Made by a program: the position numbers and the translations under genes. A stretch of DNA of 9,847 nucleotides, taken from NCBI GenBank assembly GCA_934675115.1, contig CAKUPH010000078.1:1-9847 (forward strand), read 5' to 3'. Of this stretch, positions 1 to 6,332 are shown piece after piece (the first letter of the stretch is position 1; each line of letters begins with the position of its first letter). The notes under the pieces were generated by a model. The model was not told the DNA's origin. It saw only the letters and a list, made by a program, of their open reading frames with translations, and searched no databases. The DNA comes from an uncultured Oscillospiraceae bacterium. GTDB lineage: Bacteria > Bacillota > Clostridia > Oscillospirales > Oscillospiraceae.

Positions 1-296
1 CGGCCACCGTGGCCGCCTCCCTCAAGTCGCTGGAAAAATGCGGCTATGTCTCCCGGCACGCCGACGCGAGAGACAGCCGCCGCAACCTCATCTCCATCAC
101 CCCCAAGGGGCGGCAGTCCATGGAGACCAGCCGGGCGGTGTTCGACTCCGTGGACCGCTATATGTTCCACGGATTTTCCGAGGAGGAGCGCCGTCAGGTG
201 TTCTCCTTCCACTACCGGATGCTCCAGAATCTCTATCAGATCGGCGGCGACAACGACATCGGCTGTCCGCCCCCATTTCCCAGAAAGGATGGTTAA
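1..296 (+). CDS. MarR-family transcriptional regulator, C-terminal part (5' truncated)
   Basis: The gene is already open at the window edge; the readable frame starts at base 3 and ends with TAA at 294-296. The visible protein begins inside the winged helix-turn-helix: the segment ATVAASLKSLEKCGYVSR is the end of the recognition helix and the following helix, and DARDSRRNLISITPKGR is the beta-wing with the Asp/Arg pattern typical of MarR proteins. The remaining roughly 55 residues form the C-terminal dimerisation helices. MarR proteins are dimeric DNA-binding repressors, often released by small toxic ligands, and commonly control a neighbouring efflux gene. Here the stop lies 6 bases before the start of an ABC exporter pair, and that gene's ribosome-binding site lies inside this gene's last codons, so the three genes are very likely one autoregulated operon. 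The ligand and operator cannot be seen because the promoter lies upstream of the window. Confidence 0.88.
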   Translation, partial: ATVAASLKSLEKCGYVSRHADARDSRRNLISITPKGRQSMETSRAVFDSVDRYMFHGFSEEERRQVFSFHYRMLQNLYQIGGDNDIGCPPPFPRKDG

Positions 297-302
297 ACTC
301 AT

Positions 303-2138
303 ATGATCAAACGCCTTGCCCCTTACTTCAAGGGCTACGGGAAGTATGCGCTGCTAGCTCCGCTGCTGGTCATGCTGGAGACGGTGTGCGAGTTGCTCAT
401 GCCCCTTCAGATGGCCCGCATCATCGATGTGGGCATCCCCAACATGGACATGAAGGTCATCCTCACCGCGGGCGCCCTCATGTTCCTGCTGGCCGTGGTC
501 GCCATGATCACCGGCTCCTACTCGTCCAAGGCGGCGTCCTACGCCGCTCAGGGCATGGGCGCCAACCTGCGCCGGGCTCAGTTTGACAAGATCGCGTCCT
601 TCTCCTTCGCGGATATCGACCGGTTCTCCTCCGCCTCCCTCATCACCCGCCTGACCAACGACCTGACTAACCTTCAGAACACGGCGGTCATGTGCCTGCG
701 GATGATCATCCGGGCGCTGACCATGGTCGTCGCCGCCCTGATCCTTGCCTTTACCCTCAGCCCCCGGCTGGCCCTCATCGTGTGCGTGGTGCTGCCCATT
801 CTGGCCGTCTGCGTGGGCGTACTGATGTACGTCTGCCACTCCCTCTTTGAAAAGATGCAGAAGGCCATCGACGATATGAACGAAAAGGTGCAGGAAAACC
901 TCGTGGCCATCCGCGTAGTCAAATCCTACGTCCGTGAGAACTACGAGCGGAAAAAGTTTCAGGCTGCCAACGACAACTTCACCAGGACCGGCCTGAACGC
1001 CGTGCTGCGGGTGGTGCTCATGCAGCCCATCATGATGATCGGCATTTCCGTCACCACGGTGCTGGTCCTCTACAACGGCGCCAACATCGTCCTTGCCGGC
1101 GGCATGGGCGTGGGCGATCTCCAGACCATCATCAACTACATTTTCCAGATCCTGTTCTCCATCCTGATGGTGGCCATGGCCCTGCTCCAGTACGTCCGTG
1201 CTCAAGCCTCCGCCGAGCGCGTATTTGAGGTGCTGGACACCGAGTCCGACATTGAGGACGGCCCCGCCGTCACCGCCGAGGCCGCCGCCCTCCTCCCCGC
1301 CGACCAGCGGGCCAGAGCGGAGCTCATCCCCGCCCCGCAGGGCAGCGTGGAGTTCCGGAACGTATCCTTCAAGTATCTGGCCACCGGCACCGGCGAGGAC
1401 GTGCTGAAAAATATCTCCTTTGAGGTGAAGCCCGGTGAGTTCACCGCCATCGTGGGCGGCACCGGCACCGGCAAATCCTCGCTGGTCAACCTGATCCCCC
1501 GGTTCTACGACGTCACCGGCGGCGAGGTGCTGGTGGACGGCATGGACGTCCGGGACTACCCGCTGGAAGCCCTCCGCCGCCGCATCGGCATGGTGCTCCA
1601 GAACAACGTGCTGTTCTCCGGCACCATCCGGGAGAACCTCCTCTGGGGCGTTCCGGAGGAGACGCAGGCCGACCGGGACGAAATGGCCCGGCGGAGCATC
1701 AGCTGGGATGAGCTGGTGGAGGAGCGGATGATCCAGGCTGCCAAGGACGCGCAGGCTTACGACTTCATCATGAGCTTCCCCGACGGCTTTGACACCTATC
1801 TGGAGCAGGGCGGCGTCAATGTCTCCGGCGGCCAGAAGCAGCGCCTGTGCATCGCCCGGGCCATGCTCAAGCACCCGGCCATCCTCATTCTGGACGACTC
1901 CACCTCCGCCGTGGACTCCACTACCGAGGGGCTGATCCGGGAGTCCTTCAGCCGCAACCTGAAGGGCACCACCGTCATCATCATCGCCCAGCGCATCAGC
2001 TCCGTGCAGTACGCCGACAAGATCGTGGTGCTGGACAACGGCACCGTCGCCGGCGTGGGCAACCACGACGAACTGATGAAAACCAACGGGATTTATCAGG
2101 AAATTTACGCGTCTCAGCAGGAAGGGGTGCAGGAATAA
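303..2138 (+). CDS. ABC exporter half-transporter, degenerate-site subunit (permease + ATPase), 611 aa
   Basis: This is a fused membrane and ATPase subunit of a type IV (B-family) exporter, probably pumping drugs or other hydrophobic compounds out of the cell. Six membrane segments lie near residues 15-36, 52-72, 130-152, 155-178, 242-262 and 274-296; the nucleotide-binding domain starts near 348. Visible motifs are Walker A GGTGTGKS (385-392), Q-loop Gln433, signature VSGGQ (507-511), Walker B ILILDD (527-532) and H-loop Gln563. The catalytic Glu is replaced by Asp532 and the switch His by Gln563. This pairing is known from the degenerate-site subunit of heterodimeric exporters such as TM287/288, BmrCD and LmrCD. 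The Q-loop to signature distance is about 18 residues longer than in the partner (extra segment near 453-475). The start is ATG 303, preceded by AAAGGATGG. The stop overlaps the partner's start by one base (TAATG), implying translational coupling. Substrate unknown. Confidence 0.95.
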   Translation: MIKRLAPYFKGYGKYALLAPLLVMLETVCELLMPLQMARIIDVGIPNMDMKVILTAGALMFLLAVVAMITGSYSSKAASYAAQGMGANLRRAQFDKIASFSFADIDRFSSASLITRLTNDLTNLQNTAVMCLRMIIRALTMVVAALILAFTLSPRLALIVCVVLPILAVCVGVLMYVCHSLFEKMQKAIDDMNEKVQENLVAIRVVKSYVRENYERKKFQAANDNFTRTGLNAVLRVVLMQPIMMIGISVTTVLVLYNGANIVLAGGMGVGDLQTIINYIFQILFSILMVAMALLQYVRAQASAERVFEVLDTESDIEDGPAVTAEAAALLPADQRARAELIPAPQGSVEFRNVSFKYLATGTGEDVLKNISFEVKPGEFTAIVGGTGTGKSSLVNLIPRFYDVTGGEVLVDGMDVRDYPLEALRRRIGMVLQNNVLFSGTIRENLLWGVPEETQADRDEMARRSISWDELVEERMIQAAKDAQAYDFIMSFPDGFDTYLEQGGVNVSGGQKQRLCIARAMLKHPAILILDDSTSAVDSTTEGLIRESFSRNLKGTTVIIIAQRISSVQYADKIVVLDNGTVAGVGNHDELMKTNGIYQEIYASQQEGVQE

Positions 2139-4255
2139 TGGCCGATCCGAAGAAGAAATACAGCCAGCCCGAGGGCGGGAACAAGCCCTCCGGCGGCGGG
2201 CCGGGCGGCGGTCCCCGGGGTGGCTTCGGCAAGCCCAAGGACCTGAAGGGCACCGCCCTTCGCATGTTCAGCTATATCACCCGGCGTCCCCTGCTGCTCA
2301 TCGCGGCGCTGGCCTGCGTGGTAGCCGCCTCCATCGCCAATCTGGCGGGCACCTATATGATGCGCCCCATCATCAACGGCATTGAGGACGCCCTGAAAAA
2401 CGGTTCCTCCGCCATTCCGGGGCTGCTGACCTCCTGCCTCCAGCTCATGGCCATCTACGCCGTGGCCGCCATCACCACCTACCTTCAGGCCAACCTCATG
2501 GCCCAGCTGGCCCAGAAGGGCTGCAACATCCTGCGGCGCGAGCTGTTCGACCGCCTGCAGGAGCTGCCCCTGAGCTACTTTGACGCCCACACCCACGGCC
2601 AGCTCATGAGCCGCTTCACCAACGACGCGGACAACGTGCAGATGGCGCTGGAGCAGAGCCTTGTGCAGCTGTTCTCCTCCGCCATCACCTTCATCGGCAC
2701 CGTGATCATGATGATCTACCTCTCTCCGGTGCTGTTCCTGTGCTCGATGGTCATGCTGGCCGTGGTCATCGTGGTGTTCCAGAAGATCGGTAAGCTCAGC
2801 CGCACCTATTATAAAAAGCAGCAGGCCGCGCTGGGCGCCGTCAACGGCAACATTCAGGAAATGATCGAGGGCATGAAGGTCGTCAAGGCCTTCACCCATG
2901 AGGAAGCTGCCAAGAGCGAGTTTCACGAGCTCAACGACGAGTACCGCGAGAGCGCCAGCCGCGCCAACTTCTACTCCTCCACCATCATGCCCATCACCGC
3001 CGCCATCTCCAACATGGGCTACGCGGCCACCGCCGCCGTTGGCGGCGCGCTGGCGCTGGCCGGGTTTGACATCGGCGGTCTGGTCACCTACCTGAGCTAC
3101 AGCCGCCAGATCACCCAGCCCATCAACCAGATCTCCATGCAGATGACCACCCTGCTGTCCGCCATGGCGGGCGCGGAGCGCATCTTCGAGATCATGGACG
3201 CCCAGCCTGAGGTGGACGACGGCAAGGTAGTCCTCGTCCCCGCCGAAAAGCGGGACGGCAGGCTGGTGGAGGCCGAAAGCTCCAAGGGCGCCCGGATGTG
3301 GGCGTGGAAGGTGCCCGCCGGTCTGGCCTTCTCCCTCGCCAGCGTGGTCAAGGGCGAGGACGGCACCTTTACCGAGGTGCCCGAAGGCTCCGACGGCCAG
3401 ATCTGGGCGTGGAGATACCCCACCCATAACGCCGTCGTGGGCAAGGATATGCCCCAGTGGGAGTACCACCAGATCCGGGGCGCGGTCAACCACGAGAACC
3501 CGGACTACGTCCTCACCGAGCTGCGGGGCGCCGTCCGGCTCAGTCAGGTGGACTTCTCCTATGTGGAGGGCAAGCCGGTACTGAAAAAGGTTTCCGTGTT
3601 CGCCAACCCCGGCCAGAAGATCGCCTTCGTCGGCTCCACCGGCGCGGGCAAGACCACCGTCACCAACCTTATCAACCGCTTCTATGAAATTCAGGGCGGC
3701 ATGATCACCTGCGACGGCATCAACGTCCGTGACATTGAAAAGGACTCCCTGCGGCTCAGTCAGGGCTCCGTCCTTCAGGACACCCATCTGTTTACCGGCA
3801 CCGTCATGGACAACATCCGCTACGGCCGTCTGGACGCTACCGACGAGGAGTGCGTCGCCGCGGCAAAGACCGCCAATGCCGACGGCTTCATCCGCCGCCT
3901 GCCCAACGGCTACCAGACAGTAGTCACCGGCGACGGCGCCAACCTCAGTCAGGGCCAGCGCCAGCTGCTGGCCATCGCCCGGGCCGCCGTCAAGGATCCA
4001 CCGGTAATGATCCTGGACGAGGCCACCTCCTCCATCGACACCCGCACCGAGCAGCACATCCAGCACGGCATGGACGCGCTGATGGAGGGCCGGACGGTGT
4101 TCGTCATCGCCCACCGCCTGTCCACCGTCCGCAACTCTGACTGCATCGTGGTCATCGAGCACGGCGAGATCATGGAAAAGGGCAGCCACGCCGAGCTGCT
4201 GGCCGAAAAGGGCCGGTACTATCAGCTGTATACGGGGCAGTTTGAGCTGGACTGA
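2138..4255 (+). CDS. ABC exporter half-transporter, catalytic-site subunit with linker insertion, 705 aa
   Basis: This is the second half of the heterodimeric exporter. I chose ATG 2138, which overlaps the previous stop and follows AAGGGG at 2122-2127; the frame is open further upstream, but that stretch lies inside the first subunit. Residues 1-35 form a Lys/Gly/Pro-rich cytoplasmic tail. Six membrane segments lie between about 50 and 340. The ATPase domain starts near 462, with Walker A GSTGAGKT (499-506), Q-loop Gln547, signature LSQGQ (603-607), Walker B Asp627-Glu628 and H-loop His659. It therefore supplies the catalytic Glu and His, while its altered signature (Gln for Gly) faces the partner's degenerate Walker motifs. 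Unusually, residues about 363-461 form a roughly 100-residue insertion between the membrane and ATPase domains, containing two WAW motifs (388-390 and 423-425). At about 705 residues it is longer than the usual 580-620. Substrate unknown; multidrug-type export is inferred from family and the MarR neighbour. Confidence 0.94.
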   Translation: MADPKKKYSQPEGGNKPSGGGPGGGPRGGFGKPKDLKGTALRMFSYITRRPLLLIAALACVVAASIANLAGTYMMRPIINGIEDALKNGSSAIPGLLTSCLQLMAIYAVAAITTYLQANLMAQLAQKGCNILRRELFDRLQELPLSYFDAHTHGQLMSRFTNDADNVQMALEQSLVQLFSSAITFIGTVIMMIYLSPVLFLCSMVMLAVVIVVFQKIGKLSRTYYKKQQAALGAVNGNIQEMIEGMKVVKAFTHEEAAKSEFHELNDEYRESASRANFYSSTIMPITAAISNMGYAATAAVGGALALAGFDIGGLVTYLSYSRQITQPINQISMQMTTLLSAMAGAERIFEIMDAQPEVDDGKVVLVPAEKRDGRLVEAESSKGARMWAWKVPAGLAFSLASVVKGEDGTFTEVPEGSDGQIWAWRYPTHNAVVGKDMPQWEYHQIRGAVNHENPDYVLTELRGAVRLSQVDFSYVEGKPVLKKVSVFANPGQKIAFVGSTGAGKTTVTNLINRFYEIQGGMITCDGINVRDIEKDSLRLSQGSVLQDTHLFTGTVMDNIRYGRLDATDEECVAAAKTANADGFIRRLPNGYQTVVTGDGANLSQGQRQLLAIARAAVKDPPVMILDEATSSIDTRTEQHIQHGMDALMEGRTVFVIAHRLSTVRNSDCIVVIEHGEIMEKGSHAELLAEKGRYYQLYTGQFELD

Positions 4256-4257
4256 GT

Positions 4258-4284
4258 CATCGGGAATAAAGGTCATTCCCGATG
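4258..4284 (+). repeat. Perfect inverted repeat just after the ABC operon
   Basis: Two 10-base arms, CATCGGGAAT (4258-4267) and ATTCCCGATG (4275-4284), enclose a 7-base loop only two bases after the stop codon of the second ABC gene. No T-run follows, so it is not a canonical intrinsic terminator. It could protect the mRNA 3' end or act with the downstream structures. The hairpin is directly visible; its role is inferred. Confidence 0.6.
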
Positions 4285-4291
4285 AGATCTT

Positions 4292-4346
4292 CAGCCCGCC
4301 GCAGCGCACGTCCCGCAAACAGCGCGGGCCGCACGTTTGCGGGCTG
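4292..4346. repeat. Competing nested inverted repeats
   Basis: CAGCCCGC (4292-4299) is complementary to GCGGGCTG (4339-4346), and CCCGCAAAC (4312-4320) is complementary to GTTTGCGGG (4335-4343). The two right arms overlap, so only one of the stems can form at a time. No ORF with a ribosome-binding site lies here. It is part of the repeat-rich block 4258-4465. Confidence 0.55.
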
Positions 4347-4352
4347 AGAAGA

Positions 4353-4385
4353 GTCTTTGCCCACGTACACGCCGCGGGCAAAGAC
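4353..4385. repeat. Inverted repeat GTCTTTGCCC / GGGCAAAGAC
   Basis: Ten-base perfect arms lie at 4353-4362 and 4376-4385 with a 13-base loop. The right arm is the beginning of the 47-base tandem repeat and recurs at 4423-4432, so the left arm could pair with either copy. Confidence 0.55.
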
Positions 4386-4465
4386 GGATCAGGATCAATT
4401 CGCCTGCGGCGAATCAGGCCGCGGGCAAAGACGAATCAAAAATCATTCGCCTTACGGCGAATAAG
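4371..4465. repeat. Two-copy imperfect tandem repeat (about 47-48 bases), each with a hairpin
   Basis: Copy 1 begins at 4371 and copy 2 at 4418; both open with the same 16 bases, GCCGCGGGCAAAGACG. Each ends in a small hairpin with the same arms: ATTCGCC (4398-4404) / GGCGAAT (4408-4414) in copy 1 and ATTCGCC (4445-4451) / GGCGAAT (4456-4462) in copy 2. The loops differ (TGC versus TTAC) while the stems are conserved, which hints at selection on structure or at a mobile palindromic unit. No gene is evident in 4256-4570. Confidence 0.6.
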
Positions 4466-4500
4466 CGCCCCGGGAGCATTTTGCTCCCGGGGCGTTTCGT
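4466..4500 (+). terminator. Intrinsic terminator upstream of the permease promoter
   Basis: Twelve-base perfect GC-rich arms, CGCCCCGGGAGC (4466-4477) and GCTCCCGGGGCG (4483-4494), enclose the loop ATTTT and are followed by TTTCGT. The stem can extend through flanking AA/TT. The T-run is short but the stem is very strong. It likely ends transcripts from the ABC operon and insulates the following promoter. Confidence 0.75.
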
Positions 4501-4544
4501 ACAAAAAGCCGCGGCAGTTTTTTTGAATTTCTATCTTTTTGTTC

Positions 4545-4573
4545 TTGCAATTTCGTTCACAATCTGTTAGTAT
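4545..4573 (+). promoter_or_regulatory. Sigma-A-type promoter for the permease leader
   Basis: A -35 TTGCAA (4545-4550), a 17-base spacer and a -10 TAGTAT (4568-4573) predict a transcript starting near 4580. The upstream DNA (4518-4540) is A/T-rich compared with its surroundings. The predicted start leaves about 160 bases of untranslated leader before the permease. Confidence 0.7.
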
Positions 4574-4601
4574 ATGACGAAATGAGAAAGGGGGAAGCGA
4601 A

Positions 4602-4673
4602 ATGTTCGCGTACCGGTGCAAGTGCTTTCACAGTCCGCGGGCTTTGTGTTTCCATTTTTCCCATGCAGGGTAA
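4602..4673 (+). CDS. Putative leader peptide, 23 aa, upstream of uracil permease
   Basis: This short frame starts at ATG 4602, preceded by a strong ribosome-binding site AAGGGGG (4588-4594) with 7 bases spacing, and ends at TAA 4671-4673. The stop directly abuts the 5' arm of the attenuator stem starting at 4674. The peptide contains four Phe, three His and three Cys but no run of one amino acid, so classical amino-acid starvation attenuation is unlikely. The last third of the frame is T-rich in DNA (4642-4659). A ribosome stopped at the TAA would cover the left arm of the terminator. I infer a regulatory role for translation itself rather than for the peptide. It is too short for codon statistics, so it could be chance; the ribosome-binding site and stop placement are the main support. 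Confidence 0.5.
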   Translation: MFAYRCKCFHSPRALCFHFSHAG

Positions 4674-4707
4674 GACAATCGCCGTCTTGGTGGTTGTCTC
4701 TTTTTTT
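4674..4707 (+). terminator. Leader attenuator (intrinsic terminator) before the permease
   Basis: The arms GACAATCGCC (4674-4683) and GGTGGTTGTC (4689-4698) form 10 pairs, two of them G-U, around loop GTCTT, followed by TCTTTTTTT (4699-4707). It lies after the promoter and before the permease start, the position of a conditional terminator. An outer stem GCAGGG (4665-4670) / CCCTGC (4709-4714) can enclose it, and AAGAC (4672-4676) / GTCTT (4684-4688) is a small competing hairpin. I found no convincing long antiterminator arm upstream. Confidence 0.78.
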
Positions 4708-4740
4708 GCCCTGCTGTAAACAAGAGAAAGGGAGAGATCT

Positions 4741-6138
4741 ATGAACAACCAAGAACCTATCCGCGACGCACGGACCCTCGGCTGGCCCAAGATGCTCATT
4801 CTGGGCTTCCAGCACATGTTCGCCATGTTCGGCGCCACCATTCTGGTCCCCATCCTGACCAACCAGTACTTCACTGAGCTTGACGGCACTCAGTCCGGCC
4901 TGTCCATCCGCGTCACCCTGTTCTTTGCCGGCTTCGGCACCCTGTTTTTCCACTTCTGCTCCAAGTTCAAGGTGCCCGCCTTCCTGGGCTCCTCCTTCGC
5001 CTTTCTGGGCGGCTACGCGGCCATCGCGCAGCTGAACAGCGGCATGTACGCCGGTATGACCATGGCGGAAAAGCTTCCCTACGCCTGCGGCGGCATGGTG
5101 GTGGCCGGCCTGCTGTATCTGGTGCTGGCCCTCATTATGAAGGTCGTCGGCGTCAAGAAGGTCATGCGCTTCCTGCCCCCCGTGGTCACCGGCCCCATCA
5201 TCATCCTCATCGGTATGTCCCTCGCCGGCTCCGCCGTCCAGAACTGCAGCAGCAACTGGTGGCTGGCCATTCTGGCCCTGGCCATCGTGGTCATCGCCAA
5301 CATCTGGGGCAAGGGCATGATCAAGATCATCCCCATCCTGCTGGGCGTGGCCATCAGCTACGCCGTGGCCCTGATCCTCAACGCCTTCGGCGTCACCAAT
5401 CCCGACGGCTCCGCGCTGGTTGACCTGTCCAACATCGCCGTCAGCACCGTCACCGACGTGGTGAACATCCCCGACTTCTTCATTGCCAAGTTTGACGTCA
5501 CCTCCATTCTGGTCATGGCCCCCATCGCCATCGCCGCCATGATGGAGCACATCGGCGACATGTCCGCCATCTCCGCCACCGTGGGCGAGGACTTCATCTC
5601 CGACCCCGGCCTGCACCGCACCCTCATCGGCGACGGTATTGCCACCTCCCTGTCCGCCATGTTCGGCGGCCCCGCCAACACCACCTACGGCGAGAACACC
5701 GGCGTTCTGGCTCTGTCCCGGGTGTACGACCCCCGCGTCGTCCGTCTGGCCGCCGTCTTCGCCATCGTGATCTCCTTCTTCCCCGTGGTGTCCAATTTCA
5801 TCGGCGCCATCCCCTCTGCCATCATCGGCGGTATCTCCTTCGTTCTGTACGGCATGATCTCCGCCATCGGTATCCGCAATCTGGTCGAGAATAAGGTGGA
5901 CTTCACCAACAGCCGCAACCTCATTATCGCCGCCGTCATCCTCGTCTGCGGTCTGGGCTTCTCCGGCGGCATCACCTTCACCGTCGGCTCCGCCCACATC
6001 ACCCTGACCGCTCTGGCCATCGCCGCTATCGCCGGCATCATCCTGAACGCCATTCTGCCCGGCAAGGACTACGAATTCGGCATCAACGCCGAGGGCGACA
6101 AGAACCGCGGCATCGCCATCAACCCCGAGGATAAGTAA
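4741..6138 (+). CDS. NCS2-family nucleobase permease, probably uracil permease, 465 aa
   Basis: This integral membrane protein imports a nucleobase, most likely uracil, by cation symport, feeding pyrimidine salvage. Nearly the whole length is hydrophobic, matching the 14-segment NCS2 fold. The family hallmark GGPANTTYGENTGV is present, with Glu318 corresponding to the uracil-contacting Glu290 of E. coli UraA. Glu269 in MEHIGD corresponds to UraA Glu241, and both proteins have the same 49-residue spacing. Asp273 stands where UraA has His245; xanthine transporters such as XanQ also have Asp there, so the substrate is not certain. Glu318 and overall similarity favour uracil. The start ATG 4741 follows AAAGGGAG (4728-4735). 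Length fits the family (about 430-465). It has its own promoter and a leader attenuator, is followed by a terminator, and appears monocistronic. Gene names used for homologues are uraA or pyrP. Confidence 0.9.
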   Translation: MNNQEPIRDARTLGWPKMLILGFQHMFAMFGATILVPILTNQYFTELDGTQSGLSIRVTLFFAGFGTLFFHFCSKFKVPAFLGSSFAFLGGYAAIAQLNSGMYAGMTMAEKLPYACGGMVVAGLLYLVLALIMKVVGVKKVMRFLPPVVTGPIIILIGMSLAGSAVQNCSSNWWLAILALAIVVIANIWGKGMIKIIPILLGVAISYAVALILNAFGVTNPDGSALVDLSNIAVSTVTDVVNIPDFFIAKFDVTSILVMAPIAIAAMMEHIGDMSAISATVGEDFISDPGLHRTLIGDGIATSLSAMFGGPANTTYGENTGVLALSRVYDPRVVRLAAVFAIVISFFPVVSNFIGAIPSAIIGGISFVLYGMISAIGIRNLVENKVDFTNSRNLIIAAVILVCGLGFSGGITFTVGSAHITLTALAIAAIAGIILNAILPGKDYEFGINAEGDKNRGIAINPEDK

Positions 6139-6178
6139 GGTCCAATATCCCGGACACAAAAGCCTGCACAGCTAACAG

Positions 6179-6235
6179 GCTCCCTCCGCGGGAGACAGCG
6201 GCCCCGCGCCCTGTCTCTCCGGAGGGAGCTTTCTT
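6179..6235 (+). terminator. Terminator after the permease
   Basis: Nine-base arms GCTCCCTCC (6179-6187) and GGAGGGAGC (6221-6229) are continued inward by AGACAG/CTGTCT, with a GC-rich loop, and are followed by TTTCTT. It lies about 40 bases past the permease stop. Confidence 0.8.
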
Positions 6236-6278
6236 ATAAGCAGACCGTTATGGCTCCTCGATCTGCGAAAAGAGCGCA

Positions 6279-6312
6279 AAAAGCACCGTTTTCAATCGAA
6301 AACGGTGCTTTT
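6279..6312 (-). terminator. Bidirectional terminator between permease and rmlA
   Basis: Perfect 15-base arms (6279-6293 and 6298-6312) centred on the loop AATC carry A-runs on one side and T-runs on the other. On the - strand it lies about 20 bases after the rmlA stop and ends in a T-run, so it should terminate rmlA. On the + strand it serves as a second stop after the permease. Confidence 0.82.
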
Positions 6313-6332
6313 CTCACATTTCCCGGCGGCTT

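Noticed and set aside
354..2066. Long open frame on the - strand opposite the first ABC gene
   Set aside because: Its translation is rich in His, Gly, Asp and Val without any recognisable domain, as expected for the complement of a GC-rich coding frame. The + strand protein has all ABC motifs.
2114..4381. Long open frame (755 codons) on the - strand opposite the second ABC gene
   Set aside because: Same low-complexity Gly/His/Asp composition and no ribosome-binding site. It is a shadow of the + strand gene.
4631..4651. PyrR-binding loop in the permease leader
   Set aside because: CAGTCC...GGCT vaguely resembles the PyrR anti-antiterminator consensus, but the loop is GCG rather than the NGNGA type, and I found no convincing antiterminator pairing with the terminator's left arm. 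It is not excluded, only unsupported.
4574..4740. Purine-type riboswitch before the permease
   Set aside because: I could not find the conserved three-way-junction sequence elements, and the leader is occupied by a frame with a good ribosome-binding site.
4567..6159. Long open frame on the - strand opposite the permease
   Set aside because: Asp/Gly/His-rich shadow translation of membrane-protein codons; no domain is visible.
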